Origin: Rhizobacter sp.
GTDB lineage: Bacteria > Pseudomonadota > Gammaproteobacteria > Burkholderiales > Burkholderiaceae_C
Assembly (NCBI GenBank): GCA_014380155.1
Contig: JACMKJ010000431.1
Location: 1 to 5,255, forward strand
Reading direction: 5' to 3'
DNA length: 5,255 nt
How positions within the stretch are numbered: the first letter of the stretch is position 1; each line of letters starts with the position of its first letter. A program made the translations under genes and the position numbers. Below the pieces are notes generated by a model. That model was not told the origin of the DNA and did not search any database. It saw only the letters and a program-made list of their open reading frames with translations. This document shows, in pieces, positions 1-5,255 of the stretch.

Positions 1-990
1 CGCACCAAGCTGTCCGCTGCGGCCGTGGTGCAAGGCCTGCCGTTGATCAGCGAAAACCGCTCGGCCGACGGCACCATGAAGTGGCTGTTCGACGTGGGCG
101 CCGGCAACGCGGTCGAGACCGTGTTCATCCCTGAATCCGACCGCGGCACGCTGTGCGTTTCATCGCAAGCGGGTTGTGCGGTCGGTTGCCGCTTTTGTTC
201 CACCGGCCACCAGGGTTTCAGCCGCAACCTCACCACCGGCGAGATCGTCGCCCAGCTGTGGTTTGCCGAACACCACCTGCGGCAGCGGCTGAAGCTCGCG
301 CCCGGGGAGCGCGCCATCAGCAACGTGGTGATGATGGGCATGGGCGAACCACTGCAGAACTACTCGGCGCTGGTGCCTGCCCTGCGCGTGATGCTCGACG
401 ACCACGGCTATGGCCTCTCGCGCCGTCGTGTGACGGTGTCGACCTCGGGTGTCGTGCCGATGATTGACCGCCTGCGCGACGATTGCCCGGTGGCACTGGC
501 GGTGTCTTTGCATGCACCCGACGATGCCTTGCGCGACGACCTGGTGCCGCTCAACCGCAAGTACCCCATCGATGAGTTGCTCCAGGCGTGCCTGCGTTAC
601 CTCGACAAAGCGCCGCGCGACTTCATCACCTTCGAGTACTGCATGCTCGACGGTGTGAACGACACGCCGCAGCACGCCCAGGCCCTGGTGCGCATCAGCC
701 AGCGTGTGCCCTGCAAGTTCAACCTGATCCCGTTCAACCCGTTTCCAGAATCGGGCCTCACACGTTCGCCACGCGAGCGCGTGACGGCCTTTGCCCACGT
801 GCTGCAAGACGCGGGTGTGGTTACCACCGTGCGCAAGACGCGCGGTGACGACATTGCCGCGGCCTGTGGCCAGTTGGCAGGCGAGGTGCAAGACCGCACC
901 AACGTCGCCCAGCGCATGACGCGCGCGCCGATCCAGATTCACCGCAAGACCGCTGACACAGCATCCATCCCGCCGGAGAAAAATTCATGA
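1..990 (+). CDS. rlmN: RlmN, dual-specificity 23S rRNA (A2503)-C2 / tRNA (A37)-C2 methyltransferase, 5'-truncated by the window edge
   Basis: The protein is a cytoplasmic radical-SAM enzyme that methylates C2 of adenine 2503 in 23S rRNA and of adenine 37 in some tRNAs, which helps translational accuracy. The frame is open from base 1, so 329 residues plus the stop are present; the GTG at base 25 is internal, not the start. The radical-SAM cluster motif CAVGCRFC has its three cysteines at codons starting 175, 187 and 196. The family's two methyl-transfer cysteines are also present: one in RGTLC (codon 154) and one in AACGQ (codon 865). GMGEP, the SAM-contacting motif, is at 337-351. By alignment to the cysteine at E. 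coli position 118, roughly 66 N-terminal residues are missing. The gene ends in an ATGA overlap with pilW. Every catalytic residue I can check is intact, so a functional enzyme is expected. The only close alternative is the paralogue Cfr, which is unlikely in this context. Confidence 0.96.
   Translation, partial: RTKLSAAAVVQGLPLISENRSADGTMKWLFDVGAGNAVETVFIPESDRGTLCVSSQAGCAVGCRFCSTGHQGFSRNLTTGEIVAQLWFAEHHLRQRLKLAPGERAISNVVMMGMGEPLQNYSALVPALRVMLDDHGYGLSRRRVTVSTSGVVPMIDRLRDDCPVALAVSLHAPDDALRDDLVPLNRKYPIDELLQACLRYLDKAPRDFITFEYCMLDGVNDTPQHAQALVRISQRVPCKFNLIPFNPFPESGLTRSPRERVTAFAHVLQDAGVVTTVRKTRGDDIAAACGQLAGEVQDRTNVAQRMTRAPIQIHRKTADTASIPPEKNS
975..979 (+). promoter_or_regulatory. Ribosome-binding site of pilW
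   Basis: GGAGA lies inside the last codons of rlmN with 7 nt between it and the ATG at 987. It fixes the pilW start at the ATGA overlap, and implies that ribosomes finishing rlmN can re-initiate on pilW. Confidence 0.75.
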
Positions 991-1796
991 CCTTGGGACG
1001 CAGTCGCTCGTGGGCCGCCGCTGTTTGCTGGGTGTTCATCTCTTTGTTGGCGGGTTGTGTCTTGCCACCGCCGCCCACCGGCGACACCCGCGACCGCATC
1101 ACCGATTCCGACGAAACCACCGCCAGCAAACGCGCCCGGGTGCGCATGGAGTTGGCGAGTGCCTATTACAGCCGCGGGCAGCTGACGACCGCGCTCGATG
1201 AAGTCAAGCAGGCGCTGTTGGTGAGCCCCAATCTGGGCGATGCCTACAACTTGCGCGGCCTGATCTACGCGGCCCTGGGCGACGATGTGCTGGCACAAGA
1301 AAGCTTCAGGCGCGCGCTGCAGATCAACCCGAGCGACGCCGACAGCATGCACAACTACGGCTGGTACCTGTGCCAGCAGAAAAGGTACGACGAAGCCGAG
1401 GCCATGTTTCGCCGTGCCCTCGCTGTGCCCCAATACCCCGGCACCGCTCGCACGCTGTTGACAACCGGTGTCTGCGAAGCCCGCGCTGGCCGCTGGATCG
1501 AAGCCGAAGGCACGCTGACCCGCGCCTACGAGCTCGACCCGGCGAACCCGGTCACGGCGGTGAATCTGTCTGAAGTGCTGCTGAAGCGTGGTGAGCTGGA
1601 GCGGGCGCGTTTTTATATGCGCCGTGTCAACTCGGTGGCCAATCAGTCAAACGCTCAGACGCTGTGGCTCGCCGCACGCATCGAGATGAAGCTCGGCAAC
1701 CGCCAGGCAGCCAATGAATATGGCCTGCAGCTGCGCAACCGTTTCCCGCAGTCGCGTGAGTCGGCGGCGTTTGATCGGGGGCAGTTCAATGAGTGA
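987..1796 (+). CDS. pilW: PilW/PilF-type type IV pilus biogenesis/stability TPR lipoprotein
   Basis: In Neisseria (PilW) and Pseudomonas (PilF) this lipoprotein is the pilotin that helps the secretin PilQ assemble in the outer membrane and stabilises type IV pili. The 269-residue product begins with a lipoprotein signal: a basic start (GRSR), a hydrophobic stretch at about residues 9-22, and the lipobox LAGC with the lipidated Cys at 24. Position +2 is Val rather than Asp, which fits outer-membrane sorting. A Pro-rich linker (LPPPP) follows, then tandem tetratricopeptide repeats from about residue 51 to 250. The clearest are near 52-84, 86-118 and 120-152, with typical G/Y/A/P positions such as ALVSPN-like and ALQINPS endings. 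Length matches PilF (about 250 residues). The ATG overlaps the rlmN stop (ATGA). The stop lies 8 nt inside rodZ. The pilus genes it would serve are not in this window, so the role rests on family and on the conserved rlmN-pilW-rodZ-ispG order. Confidence 0.9.
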   Translation: MTLGRSRSWAAAVCWVFISLLAGCVLPPPPTGDTRDRITDSDETTASKRARVRMELASAYYSRGQLTTALDEVKQALLVSPNLGDAYNLRGLIYAALGDDVLAQESFRRALQINPSDADSMHNYGWYLCQQKRYDEAEAMFRRALAVPQYPGTARTLLTTGVCEARAGRWIEAEGTLTRAYELDPANPVTAVNLSEVLLKRGELERARFYMRRVNSVANQSNAQTLWLAARIEMKLGNRQAANEYGLQLRNRFPQSRESAAFDRGQFNE

Positions 1797-2673
1797 CCTG
1801 CCGCCAAGCGAGCCGCAGCAGCCCGCCGTCACCGCCGGTGGCTTGCTCAGACAGGCCCGTGTTGCCAAGGGCTTGCACATTGCTGCGCTGGCCACGTCGA
1901 TCAAGGTCGCTCCGCGCAAGCTCGAGCTGCTGGAGAGTGATCGTTTTGATGAACTCCCCGGGGCCACGTTCACTCGCGCGCTGGCGCAGACGGTGTGCCG
2001 TTCGCTGAAGATCGACGCCGCACCTGTGCTGGCCTTGTTGCCGCTGCCGGTGGAACAAAGCCTGTCGCACATGAGCCTGGGCTTGAACGCCCCGTTTCGC
2101 GACCGCCCCGGTCGGCGTGTGCCAAGCGACCTGCAGTTTCTGAAGAGCCCGGTTTTGCTGGGCGCCGTACTGCTCGGGCTGGCCAGTGTGGCCCTGTACC
2201 TGTTGCCCGTGGGTTGGATCGCCGAACTCTCACAGCAGCCCAATGTGGTGAGCGAGCCGGTGCCGGCACCTGCAATGGGCTCGGCGCCGCTCGTAACTGA
2301 GTCGGCATCGGCGCCGCCGTTCAACGCCTCAGGCGTGGTTGAGGTTGTTGGGGTGGTGGTTGCGGCCTCGGCTCCTGCGATCACCGCTTCGGCGCCTTCA
2401 GCAGTGGCTTCCGAGGTGGTCGCGAGCCCCGCACGCACCACCGGCGTGCTGCTGTTGCGCACCAGTGCCGAGTCATGGGTCGAGGTGATCGACGGGCGGG
2501 GCTCGCCCTTGTTGTCGCGCATGTTGCAGCCCGGAGAAACCGTGGGCCTCGACGGGGCATCTCCACTGCGGGTGAGAATTGGCAATGCTTCAGCCACACA
2601 GGTGTCGTTCAAGGGCAAGCCCGTGATTCTCACGCCCACGCGCGACAACGTGGCCAAGGTCGAACTCAGGTGA
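1789..2673 (+). CDS. rodZ: RodZ-like cytoskeletal membrane protein (helix-turn-helix plus C-terminal RodZ domain)
   Basis: RodZ links the MreB cytoskeleton to the cell-wall elongation machinery and so helps set rod shape. The 294-residue product has the standard bitopic plan. An Xre-type helix-turn-helix lies at about residues 16-85, with LRQAR, the Ser-Ile-Lys-Val recognition region and FTRALAQ. A short basic stretch (RDRPGRR, 104-110) precedes one membrane helix at about 120-142. A periplasmic linker rich in Val, Ala, Ser and Pro (about 150-216) leads to the C-terminal beta domain (DUF4115) at about 218-294, with LLLRTSAESWVEV, LQPGE and the closing beta strands. I chose the ATG at 1789 because it starts MSDLPP just before the HTH. 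It overlaps the pilW stop by 8 nt and has a G-rich, weak Shine-Dalgarno at 1777-1781. The longer frame from 1714 would lie inside pilW. The protein is a little shorter than E. coli RodZ (about 337 residues), mainly because of the linker. In this domain layout the HTH binds MreB rather than DNA. Confidence 0.9.
   Translation: MSDLPPSEPQQPAVTAGGLLRQARVAKGLHIAALATSIKVAPRKLELLESDRFDELPGATFTRALAQTVCRSLKIDAAPVLALLPLPVEQSLSHMSLGLNAPFRDRPGRRVPSDLQFLKSPVLLGAVLLGLASVALYLLPVGWIAELSQQPNVVSEPVPAPAMGSAPLVTESASAPPFNASGVVEVVGVVVAASAPAITASAPSAVASEVVASPARTTGVLLLRTSAESWVEVIDGRGSPLLSRMLQPGETVGLDGASPLRVRIGNASATQVSFKGKPVILTPTRDNVAKVELR
2668..2673 (+). promoter_or_regulatory. Ribosome-binding site that decides the ispG start
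   Basis: AGGTGA, a six-base match to the anti-Shine-Dalgarno complement, contains the rodZ stop codon and has 5 nt between it and the ATG at 2679. It supports ATG 2679 over the in-frame GTG at 2670. The GTG would need the weaker AAGG at 2656-2659 and would add only three residues. Confidence 0.65.
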
Positions 2674-2678
2674 TTGCC

Positions 2679-3959
2679 ATGACCCTCGCACACACACCGC
2701 TTTCTGATTTCATCGAACCCGCCGTGCCCGCCAAGCGCCGCTCGCGCCAGGCGGCCGTGCGCTGGGGCGCGCGCATCGTCACCCTAGGCGGCGACGCACC
2801 GGTGCGTGTTCAGTCGATGACCAACACCGACACCGTCGACGTGATCGGTACCGCGATCCAGGTCAAGGAGCTGGCGATCGCCGGCTCGGAGCTGGTGCGC
2901 ATCACCGTCAACACGCCTGAGGCGGCCGAGGCCGTGCCGCACATCCGCGAGCAACTCGATCGCATGGGCATCGACGTGCCGCTGGTCGGCGATTTTCACT
3001 ACAACGGTCACCGCCTGTTGAGCGACTTCCCGGCGTGTGCCGAGGCCTTGTCCAAGTACCGCATCAACCCCGGCAACGTGGGCAAGGGCGACAAGCGCGA
3101 CCGGCAGTTTGCGCAAATGGTCGAGGTGGCCGCCAAGTACAACAAGGTGGTGCGCATCGGCGTCAACTGGGGCAGCCTCGACCAGGAGCTGCTCGCCCAG
3201 ATGATGGACGACAACGGCAAGCTGGCCGAGCCCTTCGAGCCGCAGCAGATCATGTACCGGGCCATCATCACCTCGGCCATCGAGTCGGCCCGGCGCGCTG
3301 AAGAGATCGGCCTGCGTGCTGACCAGATCGTGCTGTCTTGCAAGATGTCGGGCGTGCAGGATCTGGTGTCGGTTTACCGTGCGCTCGCCAAGCGCTGTGA
3401 CTACGCCTTGCACCTGGGCCTCACCGAAGCGGGCATGGGCACCAAGGGCACGGTGGCGTCGACCGCTGCATTGGCCTTGCTGCTGCAAGAAGGCATTGGC
3501 GACACGATCCGCGTCTCGCTCACGCCGCAGCCCGGCGAGGCGCGCACCCAAGAGGTGGTGGTAGCGCTTGAAATCTTGCAGTCGCTGGGCCTGCGCTCCT
3601 TCAACCCCAGCGTCACCGCCTGCCCGGGTTGTGGCCGCACCACCAGCACCACCTTCCAGGAGATGGCCAAATCGATCGACGACTATTTGCGTGCGCAGAT
3701 GCCTGTGTGGCGCGCGCGTTACCCTGGCGTCGAAAAGATGAAGGTCGCGGTGATGGGCTGCATCGTCAACGGCCCGGGTGAAAGCAAGCACGCCGACATC
3801 GGCATCAGCCTCCCCGGCAATGGCGAAGCGCCGGCCGCGCCGGTGTTCATCGACGGCGAAAAGGCACTCACGCTGCGCGGCCCCGGGATCGCGCAAGAGT
3901 TCCAGGCGCTGGTCGAGAACTACATCGAGAAGAGATTCGGCAGCACCGCCGTCGCCTGA
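2679..3959 (+). CDS. ispG: IspG (GcpE), (E)-4-hydroxy-3-methylbut-2-enyl-diphosphate synthase
   Basis: IspG reductively opens 2-C-methyl-D-erythritol 2,4-cyclodiphosphate to HMBPP, the penultimate MEP-pathway step that supplies IPP and DMAPP for undecaprenyl phosphate, quinones and other isoprenoids. It acts in the cytosol with a [4Fe-4S] cluster. The 426-residue product has the N-terminal TIM-barrel signatures VGGDAPVRVQSMTNTDT-like (about 40-53), VPLVGDFHYNGH and KYRINPGN, plus GLTEAGMGTKG. The C-terminal ferredoxin-like part carries the cluster ligands: CPGC with Cys at residues 315 and 318, Cys 361 in GCIVNGPGE, and the catalytic or ligand Glu at 368. These correspond to E. coli C270, C273, C305 and E312. 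(The exact wording of the first motif here is LGGDAPVRVQ.) The enzyme is longer than E. coli IspG (372 residues), as is usual in Burkholderiales, partly because of the N-terminal extension. It starts 5 nt after rodZ and is likely co-transcribed with it. No frameshift or missing key residue is seen. Confidence 0.97.
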   Translation: MTLAHTPLSDFIEPAVPAKRRSRQAAVRWGARIVTLGGDAPVRVQSMTNTDTVDVIGTAIQVKELAIAGSELVRITVNTPEAAEAVPHIREQLDRMGIDVPLVGDFHYNGHRLLSDFPACAEALSKYRINPGNVGKGDKRDRQFAQMVEVAAKYNKVVRIGVNWGSLDQELLAQMMDDNGKLAEPFEPQQIMYRAIITSAIESARRAEEIGLRADQIVLSCKMSGVQDLVSVYRALAKRCDYALHLGLTEAGMGTKGTVASTAALALLLQEGIGDTIRVSLTPQPGEARTQEVVVALEILQSLGLRSFNPSVTACPGCGRTTSTTFQEMAKSIDDYLRAQMPVWRARYPGVEKMKVAVMGCIVNGPGESKHADIGISLPGNGEAPAAPVFIDGEKALTLRGPGIAQEFQALVENYIEKRFGSTAVA

Positions 3960-3969
3960 AGCCGCTGCT

Positions 3970-4033
3970 GTCATCCTGAGCGCAGCGAAGGATCCCGGCG
4001 GTCGAAGAGATTCTTCGCTCCGCTCAGAATGAC
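3970..4033. repeat. 64-bp imperfect palindromic dispersed repeat between ispG and hisS
   Basis: Two 25-nt arms, 3970-3994 and 4009-4033, are inverted copies matching at 22 of 25 positions and separated by a 14-nt loop (3995-4008). As RNA the three differences give one C-A mismatch, one C-C mismatch and one G-U wobble, so a long stable hairpin could form. A smaller alternative hairpin exists inside it: 4003-4008 pairs with 4012-4017 around a 3-nt loop. The arm core (TCATCCTGAGCG...GCGAAGGATC) is one I recognise as a widespread intergenic palindrome found in many unrelated bacteria, often wrongly translated as short proteins. No transposase is encoded here. There is no T-run after the right arm, so it does not look like an intrinsic terminator. 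Its right arm ends 9 nt before the hisS ATG. Recognition of the family is from memory; the inverted structure is visible directly. Confidence 0.85.
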
Positions 4034-4042
4034 CACCCCGAC

Positions 4043-5255
4043 ATGACCGACATCCTGCGCGCCGTCAAGGGCATGAACGACATCCTGCCGCCGGAATCGG
4101 CGCGCTGGGAGTGGTTCGAGGACAAGGTGCGCGCGCTGATGCAGCGCTACGCCTACCGCAACGTGCGCACGCCGATCGTCGAGCCGACGGCGCTGTTCGT
4201 GCGCGGCCTCGGCGAGGTCACCGACATCGTCGAGAAGGAGATGTACTCCTTCGCCGACGCGATGAACGGCGACCGGCTGACGCTCCGTCCGGAAGCGACC
4301 GCGGGCATCGTGCGCGCGATGATCGAGCACAACGCGCTCTACAACGGGCCGCTGCGCCTGTGGAGCGAGGTGACGCTGTTTCGCCACGAGCGGCCGCAGA
4401 AGGGCCGCTACCGCCAGTTCCATCAGATCGACGTCGAGGCGCTCGGCCATGCCGGCCCCGACGTCGACGCCGAGCAGATCCTGATGTGCCGCGCCCTCTG
4501 GCGCGATCTCGGCCTGGTGGAGGGACGCGACGTTCGGCTCGAACTGAACAGCCTCGGCCAGCCGGACGAACGGCACGCGCATCGGGCTGCGCTGATTGCC
4601 CACTTCGAACAGCACGCCGACGCGCTCGACGAGGATGCGCGCCGCCGGCTGCACAGCAATCCGCTGCGCATCCTCGACAGCAAGAATCCGGCGATGCAAG
4701 GGGTCGTCGAGGCGGCGCCGCGGCTGATGGACTTCCTCGGCGAGGCGTCGCTGGCGCACTTCGCCGCGGTCCGCGGCGCGCTGGACGCCGCCGGGCTCGA
4801 ATACCGCGTCAGCCCGCGCATGGTGCGCGGGCTCGACTACTACAACCTCACCGTCTTCGAGTGGGTGACCGACCACCTCGGCTCGCAAGGCACCGTCTGC
4901 GGTGGCGGCCGTTACGACGGCCTGTTCGCGCAGCTCGGCGGCAAGCCAACGCCGGCGATCGGCTGGGGCATGGGGGTCGAGCGGATGCTGCTGCTGCTCG
5001 AGGCGATCGGCGTGCCGATGCCGGCGCCGACGGTCGATGTCTACGCCGTCGTCCCCGGCTCGAAGGCGCTGCCAGTCGCCTTGGCGACCTGCGAGGCGCT
5101 CCGTGCCGCCGGCCTGTCGGTGCAGATGCATGCGGCCGGTGCCGAGGGCTGGGGCAGCATGAAGGCCCAGTTCCGTCGCGCCGACGCGAGCGGCGCCGGT
5201 TACGCCCTGGTCTTCGGCGACGACGAGCTCGCCCGCGGCGAGGTCGCCCTCAAGC
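4043..5255 (+). CDS. hisS: Histidyl-tRNA synthetase (HisRS), 3'-truncated by the window edge
   Basis: HisRS, a class II aminoacyl-tRNA synthetase, charges tRNA-His with histidine using ATP and works as a cytosolic dimer. The 404 visible codons cover nearly the whole enzyme (E. coli 424 residues); perhaps 20-30 C-terminal residues lie beyond the edge. The N-terminal KGMNDILP (9-16) is typical. Motif 2 has FRHERPQKGRYRQFHQ at 113-128 with the catalytic Arg at 114. The HisA boxes are present: RGLDYYNLTVFEWVT (262-276) and GTVCGGGRYDGL (283-294). Motif 3 is GWGMGVERM (307-315). The anticodon-binding domain starts near 330 and contains MKAQFRRAD (373-381). The ATG at 4043 begins the standard N-terminus; upstream in-frame codons run through the repeat with no start codon. 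No Shine-Dalgarno is evident, because the repeat's right arm fills that region. Codon choice differs from ispG upstream. The residues just before FRHE (SEVTL) differ from the GPM wording of E. coli. Confidence 0.96.
   Translation, partial: MTDILRAVKGMNDILPPESARWEWFEDKVRALMQRYAYRNVRTPIVEPTALFVRGLGEVTDIVEKEMYSFADAMNGDRLTLRPEATAGIVRAMIEHNALYNGPLRLWSEVTLFRHERPQKGRYRQFHQIDVEALGHAGPDVDAEQILMCRALWRDLGLVEGRDVRLELNSLGQPDERHAHRAALIAHFEQHADALDEDARRRLHSNPLRILDSKNPAMQGVVEAAPRLMDFLGEASLAHFAAVRGALDAAGLEYRVSPRMVRGLDYYNLTVFEWVTDHLGSQGTVCGGGRYDGLFAQLGGKPTPAIGWGMGVERMLLLLEAIGVPMPAPTVDVYAVVPGSKALPVALATCEALRAAGLSVQMHAAGAEGWGSMKAQFRRADASGAGYALVFGDDELARGEVALK

Noticed and set aside
25..27. GTG at base 25 as the true start of rlmN
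   Set aside because: The frame is open to base 1 and the protein would lack the N-terminal domain that RlmN enzymes carry; the gene is simply cut by the window edge.
1050..1091. Inverted repeat in the early pilW coding region (1050-1061 with 1083-1091)
   Set aside because: Pairing needs a 2-nt bulge, the loop is about 21 nt, and it lies across the lipobox and Pro-rich codons, whose composition explains it.
1647..2693. Minus-strand open frame opposite rodZ rich in Ser, Thr and Ala
   Set aside because: The bias mirrors the V/A/S/P-rich rodZ linker; there is no ribosome site or recognisable family, and rodZ explains the region.
2784..3974. Long open frame of 396 codons on the minus strand opposite ispG
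   Set aside because: Antisense shadow of a well-conserved ispG; composition is typical of reverse-frame translation in high-GC DNA and no motif is seen.
3778..4032. Small + strand frame running from the end of ispG through the repeat
   Set aside because: Its tail (VILSAAKDP...SLRSE) is the usual spurious translation of this palindromic repeat, and its front is out of frame within ispG.
3970..4040. Rho-independent terminator between ispG and hisS
   Set aside because: The hairpin is long enough, but no T-run follows on either side (CACCCC downstream), so it lacks the key terminator feature.
3971..5131. Long open frame of 386 codons on the minus strand opposite hisS
   Set aside because: It is antisense to a clear hisS, is rich in Arg/His/Val as expected of a GC-rich shadow frame, has no recognisable domain, and ends in translated repeat sequence.

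Overview
This window is a chromosomal housekeeping segment from a high-GC Gram-negative bacterium, most likely a betaproteobacterium of the order Burkholderiales. The gene order rlmN-pilW-rodZ-ispG-hisS is the conserved arrangement I know from that group, and the IspG and HisRS proteins have the Burkholderiales-type wording around their signature motifs. All five genes are on the + strand. Genus-level placement cannot be made from the sequence alone.

Layout: bases 1-990 hold the 3' part of rlmN (radical-SAM 23S rRNA/tRNA adenine-C2 methyltransferase; its N-terminus lies outside the window). Bases 987-1796 hold pilW/pilF, an outer-membrane TPR lipoprotein for type IV pilus assembly. Bases 1789-2673 hold rodZ, a bitopic membrane protein with a cytoplasmic helix-turn-helix domain that organises the MreB cytoskeleton. 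Bases 2679-3959 hold ispG, the [4Fe-4S] enzyme of the penultimate step of the MEP isoprenoid pathway. Bases 4043-5255 hold hisS, histidyl-tRNA synthetase, cut by the right edge after 404 codons. The first four genes overlap or nearly touch (4-nt overlap, 8-nt overlap, 5-nt gap) and look like one translationally coupled transcription unit. No promoter is visible inside it.

The one gap, 3960-4042, is mostly filled by a 64-bp imperfect inverted repeat (3970-4033). I recognise it as a dispersed palindromic element seen in many unrelated bacterial genomes. It ends 9 nt before the hisS start codon and occupies the place where a ribosome-binding site would be expected. Codon choice differs on its two sides: hisS favours GTC, CCG and CGG and almost never uses TTG, while ispG favours GTG, mixes CCG with CCC and uses TTG freely. 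The repeat is therefore both a candidate regulatory element and a candidate breakpoint, either by recombination or by misassembly.

Functionally, the cluster combines translation fidelity (rlmN, hisS), envelope construction (pilW, rodZ) and supply of isoprenoid precursors needed for undecaprenyl phosphate (ispG). I see no defence system, mobile gene cluster, RNA gene, CRISPR array or novel multi-gene system. The noteworthy points are the repeat, the codon-usage break at it, and details of the hisS start and motif 2.
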